Shown: positions 1 to 11,796 of the stretch, one piece after another
Layout of the letters: each line of letters opens with the position of its first letter
Numbering within the stretch: the first letter of the stretch is position 1
Assembly (NCBI GenBank): GCA_035772405.1
Contig: JAYKKM010000494.1
Coordinates: 62,001 to 126,000, forward strand
Origin: Chrysogorgia sp. JL179-B06
Taxonomy: Eukaryota > Cnidaria > Anthozoa > Scleralcyonacea > Chrysogorgiidae
Length of the DNA stretch: 64,000 nucleotides
Direction of reading: 5' to 3'
The notes under the pieces: model-generated
Database searches by the model: none
The model's input: the letters and a program-made list of their open reading frames with translations, nothing else
What the model was told of the DNA's origin: nothing
Translations under genes and position numbers: made by a program

Positions 1-261
1 GACGTTTTTGGAACGCGTTCCGAACGCGAACGCAGTGTTAGGAATTATTTATGAGCAGTACTGTAATTTATTTCTATGTTTATTCTTAATGTTTTTAAAA
101 GGCAGGAAAACTCCAAAAGCTCATCAGCAGAATCACAAAGTGGCAGAAATGAGGTTAGTATAAATATCTTGACATTGAAAACATTTTCCGTCAGTTTTCC
201 TAGAGTTCTTGCTAGAAACAATGGAGTTTTGAAAGAACTAGAAGTCGTACTGACTTCTTTC

Positions 262-368
262 ATTGCGAGTTGAGACTTCCACACATGTTTAGCTAAATTG
301 CGAGTTGAGACTTCCACACATGTTTAGCTAAATTGCGAGTTGAGACTTCCACACATGTTTAGCTAAAT
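262..368. repeat. Three tandem copies of a 35-bp unit
   Basis: Three near-perfect direct copies start at 262, 297 and 332, each beginning ATTGCGAGTTGAGACTTCC. Bases 1-261 upstream show only short unconvincing reading frames on both strands and nothing I can name. Confidence 0.9.
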
Positions 369-1790
369 TAGAACACTGAAAAAATGTTTTCTATTTCTTT
401 TATAAAATAACATTTTGAAAATAGATTACGTAGGAATAAGGTTCATTTTTTAAAATTATAAAAATTATCCTTACGAACGTAAAAATCACTCTCAGCTGTT
501 AGTGCCGACTGAACTGTGCGAGCAAAAACAAGAGCACGACAAGAAATACATGAATGTTGTCTAGATCAGAATTTTAAACTTTTCAACTTTTTAAAACAGT
601 TTTAGCAACCATTCGTTTGATTTCAAGAATGGTGGGAAAATTTCCGTATTTCCATAAAATTAGTATAGTGTAATGCAAATATTGAAATTGCAGATTACGT
701 TACTCACTATCTATATAACAATTTTTACAGGGTGTCAGGGGGGGTATAAGCTCATTTCAACCGACTGACGCATGAGCTTGTACCGGGGACTACATCCTAT
801 CGATCGAAGCTTGTCAAAATATTTTCTTTCCGTTGGGAGCTGGTGAGATGGTTAATTAGTTCTACAACGCACTCTCAATACGAAATGAAAACATGATGAC
901 ATTTTAATAAATTTATGTCTTTGGTGTTCTCTCGTTGACACATTTACATATAAACAGAACATTTAACATCAACATTAGATTTGTGTCTTAAATTTGGTAG
1001 TTTGAAATTAAGTGCTAAACGTTAATGATTCTACTTGTCCGTGTTAAATCGTACACGTCTAAAATACAACTTCTGCCGACTGAAACTCGTAAAAAGATCT
1101 TTGGGGGAACTCAGGGTCTTAACAATAATTGAGGAGAAAGTGCTGGCTTTGCAATAATATCAGATTTTATCAAGACTTTCGGGTCTCCTCGGAACCCAAA
1201 TTGGGCGTCTAGACAGTTTGGGTATTCCGTTCACCTAAAAGTGTGATAAATCTAATAAACTAAACTAAATTAAAAACAACAAAATTTAAACACTAACAAA
1301 TTTTGTTTTGGACTTTTGTGTACATATATTCTTATATTATTATTCGGGGGAGGGGGCGTTTATTACAAATTTCTATGAGTTGAGGGGGTGTTTATTGAAG
1401 AGAGGAGTTTATCATCTATTGGAATAAATACGGTATTCCAAAAACCTATATTTCTATCCAGTTGATGTAAATTGTTGAAAAACGTCAAAAGGATTAACAT
1501 TAGTTTTAGCCTTAGATTTAGGCAACGAACTTCGAAAATTAAGCGAGCGAGATTTTGAAATGTATTTTATCTCAAACCCAAGTGAACAATATAGACGTCT
1601 TACTATTAAACATTTTAATATAACTATTAAACATTTTCATTCCATTTGCCTAGCAGTTTTCCTTAAATCTTATCTCATTTCCACTATCACGGCAAATCTA
1701 AAGACGCCATTGTTGACGTTTGACCGCTGACACTTTCCAACCAATGAACTATTTAACAATTTATTTAACTAATGAATCTATTTAACAACG
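369..1790. other. Non-coding stretch, nothing recognised
   Basis: AT-rich sequence with no reading frame of note, no splice-bounded coding segment and no recognisable RNA gene. I see nothing I can support here. Confidence 0.6.
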
Positions 1791-1830
1791 AGTCCGAGTT
1801 GTCTATTTAACAATTAGACAACGAGTCCGA

Positions 1831-2360
1831 GTTGTCTATTCGCTCATAGACAATGAGGACGAGTTGTCTAATTGTTTTAGTAGAAACAAATTAGTGGACT
1901 ATTACAAATCATGCATTCTCCAAAAAATATCCAAAAACTCATCTGAAACCGCCCCAAAACGAGAGTTTTCTGCCATTGTTTTGAGCGCGTTTCCCAAACG
2001 TTGTCTATCACGAATAGACAACGGTTGAGTAGCCAATCAGAATGCAGCATTTGTAATAGACCATGGTCAGTTTCTACTAAGAGCTAATAGTCAACGAAGG
2101 CGAAGCTTGAGTTGACTATTCGCTCATAGACAATGAGGACGAGTTGTCTAATTGTTTTAGTAGAAACAAATTAGTGGACTATTACAAATCATGCATTCTT
2201 CAAAAAATTATCCAAAAACTCATGTGAAACCTCCCCAAAACTATAGTTTTCTGCCATTGTTTTGAGCGCGTTTCGCCATCATGGTCTATCACGAATAGAC
2301 AACGGTTGAGTAGCCAATCAGAATTCAGCATTTGTAATGGACCATGGTCAGTTTCTATTA
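1831..2360. repeat. Two direct copies of a 250-bp repeat
   Basis: The segments 1831-2080 and 2111-2360 are alike at an offset of 280 bp. Each starts with a TCTATTCGCTCATAGACAA inverted motif and contains further ATAGACAA/TTGTCTAT pairs, so each can fold back on itself. This looks like a duplicated non-autonomous element. No coding sequence is present. Confidence 0.8.
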
Positions 2361-2469
2361 ACGCCTGATAGATAATAGTCGATTAACCAATAAGAATATT
2401 TACTAACTGTCGATAAATATCGAGTTTCTACTAAAACAATTAGATTATTCACTATCGATTTATATGAGA

Positions 2470-2818
2470 CATATATTTATATATGTATATGTAATTATCT
2501 ATAGTTATACACTAGTAGTAGCAATCATATATATGTATGTAATTATCTATAGTTATACACTAGTAGTAGCAATCATATATATGTATGTAATTATCTATAG
2601 TTATATACTGGTAGTAGCAATCATATATATGTATATGTAATTATCTATAGTTATATACTAGTAGTAGCAATCATATATATGTATGTAATTATCTATAGTT
2701 ATATACTAGTAGTAGCAATCATATATATGTATGTAATTATCTATAGTTATATACTAGTAGTAGCAATCATATATATGTATGTAATTATCTATAGTTATAC
2801 ACTAGTAGTAGCAATCAT
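2470..2818. repeat. Minisatellite, about seven copies of a 48-50 bp unit
   Basis: Tandem units alternate ATATATGTATGTAATTATC and ACTAGTAGTAGCAATCAT. The units differ by TA insertions and a few substitutions. The array ends about 65 bp before the ZZ exon. Confidence 0.92.
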
Positions 2819-2884
2819 AGAAATCACCCGTCATAAGAAATTTGTTTAACCACACCTTTTCAAAATGTTATTTTATAATCTTAG

Positions 2885-3004
2885 ATACAGATGTGATGGC
2901 AATGATTGTGGAGGATTTATCACTGGGACAAGATTTCATTGTTTGGTATGCGACGATTTTGATATCTGCTTTGGCTGTAAATCAACAAAGAACTGGCCGG
3001 GAAG
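2885..3004 (+). CDS. Internal exon encoding a ZZ-type zinc finger
   Basis: A 120-bp open segment is bounded by a TTAG acceptor (2883-2884) and a GTATGA donor (from 3005). It encodes a compact cysteine-rich module containing CDGNDCGGF, then FHCLVCDDFDICFGC. The spacing and the DDFDICF segment are those of ZZ zinc fingers, which bind two zinc ions and contact protein partners. One oddity is four residues, not two, between the first two cysteines. Its 3' phase does not match the next confident exon at 4753, so an exon is probably missed between them, or this exon belongs to another gene. A link with the gene at 4753-24698 is inferred only from strand and proximity. Confidence 0.75.
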
Positions 3005-3435
3005 GTATGAAGAAAACTATGATTTGTTTACGTTTTTACGTTTCCAACTGATATAAACTGGCCTTATGCAAATTGTATGCTACTCGTAGTTCAAACCATA
3101 GTCAATCGAGATATGGCCTGGAAACTCAGCTAAAGTCTTTGTTAAAGTCTTTATGCAATTTTGTGCACGGTCACTGAACCTTTTGTATTTTAGCATAATG
3201 AAGCAATCATCCAATAGAATCGTTTGGGTTTAATCGCTCAACCGTGTTGTTTAAATATTAATAAACCTAAAACAAAGGATGTGTACGGTGTAAGGTACGG
3301 TTCAACATCAAATCGTAGCGGTTCAACATCAAAACGTAGCTCGTTATAGTCGCTTTGAAGTTTGCCGAGTTTCCAGACCATATCTCGATTGACTATGTTC
3401 AAACTCTAACAATTTACGCGTCACTTCCTTTCATA
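3005..3435. other. Intron or intergenic sequence, nothing recognised
   Basis: No convincing exon or repeat. One TTTTAG acceptor-like site near 3194 could precede a short exon bridging the ZZ exon to 4753, but the open stretch after it has no recognisable content. Confidence 0.4.
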
Positions 3436-3871
3436 AGTAAAACTATTTTCTGTTCTCATATTTTCCACAAGTTATTATTAACCTCATGTGGAACAACCTA
3501 CCCCAGCAGCACTGCAAAAACTGTAACACTCTCTCGTCTCTCAAACCTCGGTTACACAAACATTTTATGGACAAACTACCGTTTTACCAACCTTCATAGT
3601 CATTAGTTTTTTTGTACTGCTTTTGTCTTTTCTTGTTGTTATTGTACTTTATGTTAATATATGTACTAGTTTTAATATTTTTAGTCATAAGTGTTGGATA
3701 TCAATTGGGGCGAGAGCTCTGTTTCCCTTCCTTGTCACAATTAATATACCTTTTTAGTTGTTATTTCTTTTTCTTTTTGTATTTGCATTATGTTTATTTG
3801 ATTTGGTATGAATTTAATTCAATAAATTCAAATTAACAGTTATTATGCATTTTTACCTTCTCAAAATAAAG

Positions 3872-3874
<3 letters not shown>
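3436..3874 (+). mobile_element. 3' end of a LINE (CR1/L2-type) retrotransposon
   Basis: One frame near 3480-3601 encodes a short C-terminal tail with WNNLP followed by SSLKPRLHKHF and a stop. That arrangement is typical of the extreme C-terminus of CR1/L2/Rex1-type ORF2 proteins. A T-rich 3' UTR and an ATT microsatellite tail follow, as expected for a 5'-truncated insertion. No reverse transcriptase domain remains. Confidence 0.65.

Positions 3875-3963
<89 letters not shown>
3875..3963. repeat. (ATT)n microsatellite
   Basis: About 29 uninterrupted ATT units directly after the LINE 3' end and its AATAAA-like signal. It probably grew from the LINE tail. Confidence 0.97.
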
Positions 3964-4188
3964 CGTGGCAATGGAGAGTTTCGAAAAAAGTTGAGCAATT
4001 CATTTCCTTGACAAATTGGTTTGATGAAGTTCGTTGAACAACTTCTTACTTCGTATTTGATTGGTTTTTAAACAACCAATGAGTCAAAAATACAAAGAAG
4101 GAAGCTGTTCAACGAATTCCATAAAACCAATTTGTCAATGCGAAGAAATCAATTACTCAACTTGTTTCGTAACTCTTCCATTGCTACG
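3964..4188. mobile_element. Palindromic MITE
   Basis: The arms at 3964-4045 and 4105-4188 are imperfect reverse complements: GTGGCAATGGAGAGTTTCG opens one end and the matching CTCTTCCATTGCTAC closes the other, with GACAAATTGGTTT matched by AAACCAATTTGTC inside. It has no coding capacity and the form of a fold-back element. Confidence 0.75.
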
Positions 4189-4265
4189 AAAATAATGGGC
4201 CTTTCTCTTCCATTGCTACGAAAATAATGGGCCTTTCTATTCCATTGCTACTAAAATAATGGTGC
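4170..4265. repeat. Three tandem copies of the MITE end
   Basis: The unit TTCCATTGCTACGAAAATAATGG repeats about every 31 bp at the right end of the palindromic element, as if the terminal repeat had been amplified. Confidence 0.85.
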
Positions 4266-4752
4266 TTTAGAAGTAAGCATATAATTCTCACTGACGTTTT
4301 AATATGAGGACGCACAGCAAAGGTCTAATCTGCAATAAATACATTGCGAATGTTATGAAATTTAAACTCAAAGTGTATTTCCTTCATGATAGGCATATGG
4401 CCAATCACTCAATGACCAAGTCTTCAACCTTAATGACATGTAAGTCTCTCTATACTACAGAATATGTTGAATACATTGATGTAATTGAATGTGCGAGCTA
4501 GGAATAGACAGACAATATATGGACGATTGTCAAGCACAAATCCGTAGAAAATATTTCCTGGACAGGATTACCGGTACTTTTTAGGTTTCGTTATAAAAGC
4601 AAAAATTGAAAATCAAAAAAGCATTTTATTTTGATGCGAAGTAAATTACCCTTGTGCCCTGCAATGATTTATCTGCCACATAAGCTATACAGAATTATAG
4701 ATTTTGTTCCATGTTGCACAACATGCATTAAATTATTTTGAATTTCTTTCAG

Positions 4753-7700
4753 TGCAGGATTCCAGCCCCAAGAAACCAGCTGAGCCCACGCGCACACCTA
4801 CACCTGCAGCAGTTTCCACAAAGTGCGAGTATCGCGAAAAATGCCAACGTTATATTGACTCTTTAAAAATTCCTGGTAAGGTATAGAATGAATGATATTT
4901 TGTTGTGCTGCGTAGGGAGTTTAAAAATAGAAATCAAATAAAATGTTGGTGTACTGAAATATTGTGCAGGAGGAGGTGTAATGGACGTTTCACTTTCTGA
5001 CGAAGGGCAGTCGCTCGAAATGCTACACCTCCTCCTCCTTCTTCTCCTCCTTCTCCTCCTCTTTCTTCTCCTCCTCCTCTTTCTTCTCCTCCTCCTCTTT
5101 CTTCTCCTCCTCCTCTTTCTTCTCCTCCTTCTCTTTCTTCTCCTCCTCCTCTTTCTTCTCCTCCTCCTCTTTCTCTTTCTTCTCCTCCTCTTTCTCCACC
5201 TTCTCCTTCTCCTCCTCTTTCTCCACCTTCTCCTTCTCCTCCTCCTCCCACTCCTTCTCCTCATATTTCTCCTCCTCTTTCTCTTTCTCCTCCTCTTTCT
5301 CCAGCTTCTCCTCCTCCTCTTCCTCTTTCTTCTCCTCCTCTTCCTCCTCCTCCTCTTCTTTCTCCTCCTCCTCTTCCTCCTTCTCCTCCTCTTCCTCCTC
5401 CTCTTCCTCCTTCTCTTCCTCCTCTTCCTCCTTCTCCTCCTCTTTCTCCTCCTCCTCCCCTACTCCTCCTCTTCCTCCTCTTTCTCCTGAGTGTAGTCGA
5501 TTTGTGTGAACAAATGGACAGGTGGATAATATGTATGCTGGGTGGATAATATGGATGCAAGGTGGATAATATGGATGGTGGGTGTATAATATGGATGTAA
5601 GGTGGATAATATGGATTATGGATGGTGGGTGGATAATATGAATGTAAGGTGGATTGGATGCTGGGTGGATAATATGGATGCTGGATGGATAATATGGAAT
5701 GCAGTCTCTGAGTGCCTTCTAGTTATGATATTTCCTAGTATAGAAATACAAATCAACTGCCAAAATAGTGTGTAGGAGGTCTAACGTTTAGAGAGAAAGT
5801 GATTCGTCAGAGAGTGAAAAGTAAAGTGAAATTAAATAACCGGGTATCAAACTTTCATATATGAAAAATAATCATGTGACAAAAATAAACCAATCAGATA
5901 CGATAAACAACAACAAATAATTACTAAACACTTATTGACCGAGCGGGAGGTCATCCTTCCCGCAGTCTTTCAATACAGACCAAGTGACGAAGGAGTGAGG
6001 AGGTCTTTACAGCAACATTCTCCTTCCCGCAGTCTTTCAATACAGACCAAGTGACGAAGGAGTGAAGAGGTCATTACGGCAACATTCTCCTTCCCGCAGT
6101 CTTTCAATACAGACCTAGCGACGAAGGAGTGAGGAGGTCTTTACAGCAACATTCTCCTTCCCGCAGTCTTTCAATACAGACCAAGTGACGAAGGAGTGAA
6201 GAGGTCATTACGGCAACATTATCCTTCCCGCAGTCTTTCAATACAGACCTGGCGACGAAGGAGTGAGGAGGTCTTTACAGCAACATTCTCCTTCCCGCAG
6301 TCTTTCAATACAGACCTAGCGACGAAGGAGTGAGGAGGTCTTTACAGTAACATTATCCTTCCCGCAGTCTTTCAATACACACCAAGTGACGAAGGAGTGA
6401 GGAGGTCTTTACAGTAACATTATCCTTCCAGCAGTCTTTCAATACAGACCTATAGCGACGAAGGAGTGAGGAGGTCTTTACAGCAACATTTTCCTTCCAG
6501 CAGTCTTTCAATACAGACCAAGTGACGAAGGAGTGAGGAGGTCTTTACAGCAACATTCTCCTTCCCGCAGTCTTTCAATACACACCAAGTGACGAAGGAG
6601 TGAGGAGGTCTTTACAGCAACATTCTCCTTCCCGCAGTCTTTCAATACAGACCTAGCGACGAATGAGTGAAGAGGTCATTACAGCAACATTCTCCTTCCC
6701 GCAGTCTTTCAATACAGACCTAGCGACGAAGGAGTGAGGAGGTCTTTACAGCAACATTCTCCTCGCAGTCTTTCAATACAGACCAAGTGACGAAGGAGTG
6801 AGGAGGTCTTTACAGCAACATTCTCCTTCCCGCAGTCTTTCAATACAGACCAAGTGACGAAGGAGTGAGGAGGTCTTTACAGCAACATTCTCCTTCCCGC
6901 AGTCTTTCAATACAGACCAAGTGACGAAGGAGTGAGGAGGTCTTTACGGCAACATTCTCTTCGCCAATCTTTCAATACAGACCTAGTGACGAAGGAGTGA
7001 GGAGCTCTTTACAGCAACATTCTCCTTCCCGCAGTCTTTCAGTACACACCAAGCGACGAAGGAGTGAGGAGGTCTTTACAGCAACATTTTCCTTCCCGCA
7101 GTCTTTCAATACAGACCTAGCGACGAACGAGTGAGGAGGTCTTTACGGCAACATTATCCTTCCCGCAGTCTTTCAATACAGACCTAGCGACGAAGGAGTG
7201 AGGAGGTCTTTACAGCAACATTCTCCTTCCCGCAGTCTTTCAATACAGACCTAGCGACGAAGGAGTGAGGAGGTCTTTACGGCAACATTCTCCTTCCCGC
7301 AGTCTTTCAATACAGACCAAGTGACGAAGGAGTGAGGAGGTCTTTACAGCAACATTCTCCTTCCCGCAGTCTTTCAATACAGACCTAGCGACGAAGGAGT
7401 GAGGAGGTCTTTACAGCAACATTCTCCTTCCCGCAGTCTTTCAATACAGACCTAGCGACGAAGGAGTGAGGCGGTCTTTACGGCAACATTATCCTTCCCA
7501 GTCTTTCAGTACACACCAAGCGACGAAGGAGTGAGGCGGTCTGTGCGAAAAGACAAAGGGCGGAATAATTTTGCCGTAAAGACCGAGCTAGTTAATAAGG
7601 TTTATTATATGGCTCTTTTAAATGTCTCACATTTCCTCAATTTTTTCGCATTTTTTAAAAACTTTTCAGTTGTTCCGTAATGACCGATCTTTACGGGTTT

Positions 7701-10700
7701 GTAATTAAAGACCGCTCAACAACCAATCAGATTGTAGAAAAGCTGCGTTAAGATCGCTCAGGAACCAGTCAGATTGCAGAAAAGCTGCGTTAAGACTGCT
7801 CACGATCCAAGCCATACTATGATAATGAGATATAAAATATGGAAAGTCAGTTGTTATTTTTAGCGTCGATCAGTGAAGAAAGGAGGGGGGGGGGGGGGTG
7901 GTGATGCTAATAATTAAGTGGAAGGTGAAACAAAGACAAAACTCAAATGTTTGCTTGGATATCAATTATTTTTATTATTATTATTGGATATCAAGTTCCA
8001 TAATTGATAATTTTCGGATTATTTCGAATGTTCCACTGTATTTTTTTAAATTGTCGGTTGGTTTATATGGTTTTCGAGTAACATATTATACTTCGATGTG
8101 TTAATATTTATACACTGTTGTAGTGAATGTTTCTTTGTGTTTTTAGATGCATATTTTGATAAAACACCAGCGTACAATAAATGTTTTTGTGAAAACTGTC
8201 ACAAAGCTCGTGGAGATAAGGAATGTTATACTCGAGGTCAACCGCCTAAGACTTACGGACTTCCTCTTGGTTGGAGCAGATTTTCAATGAAGTAAGAACA
8301 TAGTGTAAGAACTATATAACGCTGGTAAACTGTATTTGGGTATATATATGTATGTAGCGTGGGTGTCCTTTAGCAATAATGCAACGCTCGCTACCCGCAT
8401 TGTGTCAGTTTGAGCGCTCTGGCCCCATGCGCACTTCACGCTATCTGGCCGTTCTGATCGCCGGTGCTGTCCCACAAGCGGTTATCAATGACGATAGCAA
8501 GCGTATAATAATGCAGCCAGACTCATCCAGATTGTTCCAAGCTACACTGATGAGCTGTGGTACAGCGAAACACGTGTCTGTAGATTGAACTATAATAATA
8601 TATATAACACTGTCTACGCAGCACTCTACTTTTTTACTACTCTCGGATATTCTATATACCGCTGCGACATGCCTAACCTTAAGAAGTTTCGTCAAAGTCT
8701 CCGTCACGAAATGGTAAGTTATTTGCTTCCTTTCTTACCGTCGATCAGTAATCATGCTCTACGTTTGTTTGACCTTATTTTATCTAAAACCCGTTTTTCC
8801 AGTCACATTACTTTTATTAGTCGTTGTTTATATCGGGGGGTCATTCCCTACGGTTTTAGATCCTCTTTTGATTTATTGTCTTTTCGATCGTTGTTATTCC
8901 CATCACATATCAGCGGCTTGTTCGAGTCATTCCCGTCGTTTGATGCGTATCACTATTAAATCTATGTCCAGTAATTTACAACATACTGATGACGACATCT
9001 CGGGATGTAAGTCCTCTCTCGGCTCCCAGGTCTGCCCACCTATTTTGTTTACCGCTATCGTTCAACAAATTCGCATGCTAAATTCCAGACTCTATGTTTT
9101 TCTTAAAGACGTTAAGGCGTCCAAATTGGCCAAATTACTGGGTCCTTCCCCGAATCCCTCCCAAAGCACTAGTTCCTCTAACGAAGTCACTCGTCTAGTT
9201 TTCACTATTCCCTCTGATTTGCCATTATCTGACCCCGAGAGATCTGTTCTTGCGAAAGGTCTCAAGTTTGTTCCCAACTCCGGGCCCATCGATCTATTTT
9301 CAGTTAAAGAGGATACCGAATCTTTCTTCCGCCGCATGCGCCTCAAATCCTTTTTTCATGATAAGCCCACTTTCAATAGCAATAAGGATATTTTCGAAGA
9401 ACGCAACCCCAAGAAGTCGTCTTGGTCTCCATCCGAAGGCGATTTTTCTTCCCTTGATCTTCTCGTAAGACAACGCCGCCATGACATTGATAAATTGCAC
9501 CCGCCGCGCAGAAAATAAGTTCATAACCTTAACAAAGAAGAGCTTCTAGCTTTGAATTCATTACGATGCCGAAATGACGTTGTCATAAAACCTGCGGACA
9601 AAGGCGGCGCTGTAGTTGTCTGGAGAGCAGACTTGTATCGACAAGAGGCTCTTCGTCAACTCAGCGACACCATCTTTTATACTAAGTTGAATTCCGATCC
9701 CTCAATCTCACCAAAAATCCGTCAAAACTACCATCAAGAATTTCATCCAAGCCGGTGAATTGCCTGCCTCTGCATCTAACCTTATATTAACAACCCGCAG
9801 AACGCCTGTCATATATTTCCTACCTAAAATCCTGATAAACCTAACAATCCTGGCAGGCCGATTGTTTCCTCTTGTAGTTGCCCCACCGAGCTCGTTTCCA
9901 GTTTTCTAGACAACGTTATGTATCCTTTGGTAAAGAAGTTGCCTTCTTATATCAAAGATACTAAACATGCCTTGCAAATTTTCGACCAGTTACGTTTCAG
10001 TAGTTCCGATAAATTTATCTTCACGATGGACGTCAAGTCCTTATACACCGTCATTCCCCATTGTGATGGCCTTGAAGCTCTGAAGTTTTTCTTTGATCAG
10101 CGCACTAATTTAGAACCCTCCACAACCACGTTACTCCGCTTAGCAGAACTAGTGCTTACCCTTAACAATTGCACATTATCAACAAATAAGTGGTGTTGCG
10201 ATGGGCACCAAAATGGGTCCAAGCTATGCTAACTTATTTGTTGGTTATGTTGAAAAACAGATCTTTGAACAATACACGGGTCCCTTGCCTGATTTTTTCG
10301 GCAGATTTATCGATGACTGTTTAGGAACAGCGTCGTGTTCACGTGTCCTTTTAGAGCAGTTCATCAACTTTGTTGATGATTTTCATCCTGCTCTGAAGTT
10401 CACGTGGGAAATCAGCGAGACCTCTGTGTCGTTCCTTGATATTTTAATTTCGATTAATGGTGATTCGCTGAAAACGTCGGTCTCGTACAAGCCTACTGAC
10501 TCCCATAGTTATCTTCTATTTTCATCCTCTCATCCCAACCACACTAAGCAATCCATCCCTTACTCTCAATTATTGCGTCTTCGCCGCTTATGTAGCGACG
10601 ACCAAGATTTTCAAGCCAAATCAATGGAAATGAGATCTTTTTTTGTCCAACGTGGTTACCCTACCAACCTTTTAGACCTCGCCGTTCAGAAAGCTTTTCT

Positions 10701-11753
10701 CGTCCCCCGTTTAGACGCCCTTGAACCATCTTTGGAACGAGTTTCAAACAATAAAATTCCTTTAGTTCTAACATTTCATCCTTTCAATTTTAAAGTTAAA
10801 AATATTATTAATCGGAATTTTCACATTTTACAAAATGATCCTGAGACGTCAGCCATTTTCACCGACAACCCTTTGGTATCTTTTCGCCATAATAAAAACA
10901 TTCGTGACTCCTTAGTACATAGTGCCCTTAAACAAAATACCTCGGCACCAGCGGGAACATTTTCTTGCGGCCGTTCCCGCTGTAACACATGCCCTTCTCT
11001 CAATCCCACTACAGTTATTACTGCCCCCAAATTCGACCACAATCCGTCATGCTTTTTCATGCACGTCCACCAACATAATTTATTGCATTTCTTGCGATAA
11101 ATGCCCTAAAATCTACATCGGTAAAACTGGGCGACGCCTTTCAGACAGGTTTGCTGAACATCTTCGTTCCGTGAGGATCAATGATGGGTGACAAACCTGT
11201 AGCCCGCCATTTCAACAGCTCCAACTATTTGGTTTCAGACATGAAAGTCTGTGCCATCCTTCCCATCTCCGGTGGCAACGATAACCGCAAGCGGCAAGAG
11301 AAGCGTCTCATTTTTAAACTTGGCACCACACATCCTCTTGGTCTCAACGAACGTTTTTCTTTTATTTAATTTCCTAAAAGTTCTTTGTTATTTTAGTTTG
11401 CTTGGAACTTTTTATTATTAGCTTATGCACTTTCATTCCTTTTCAAGTCTTTGTTTCTATTATTATCGCCTAATCCCCTTGAATATTGGACCTGTCATTT
11501 CTCCCACCCCCTCAGTCTGCTTATTGATCGACCTTAAAAATAGCAAATGATTTAACTTTTCCCATCTCATTAATTATTAGTTAGTTTATTTCCCGTGCAT
11601 TTGATTGGCTACTTTCTACCTGTGACACCCTTTTGGCATATATATAAGCCCTATTTATTTTATTTCATCTCGTCTTACTCTGATGAAGGGCTCCGCTCGA
11701 AACGTCAGTATCTCGTCACTAAATTCTTGGCAGTTTACCACCTTTTCACTTTG

Positions 11754-11796
<43 letters not shown>

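Larger units (their letters stand above)
8353..11755 (+). mobile_element. Penelope-like retroelement, decayed, with GIY-YIG end
   Basis: This 3.4-kb insert sits inside a TA-repeat that is uninterrupted at the equivalent place in copy B (about 52155-52190), which sets its limits. It holds pieces of one polyprotein in several frames: N-terminal region, reverse transcriptase, a Cys cluster and a GIY-YIG endonuclease. That order defines endonuclease-positive Penelope-like elements. The 3' region carries a hammerhead-like motif. I see no target duplication because both flanks are simple repeat. Confidence 0.9.

Noticed and set aside
4863..5560. Long frames of poly-Leu, poly-Glu and poly-Arg/Gly on both strands
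   Set aside because: They arise from the homopyrimidine repeat; all frames are open because the repeat lacks stops, and no splice or homology support exists.
5938..7545. CRISPR-like array
   Set aside because: The whole 67-bp unit repeats without unique spacers and lies in an animal intron, so it is a satellite.
8098..8959. Separate small genes at 8098-8295 and 8585-8959
   Set aside because: The first is just an exon of the HGT gene read into its flanks; the second is the 5' part of the Penelope-like element in another frame.
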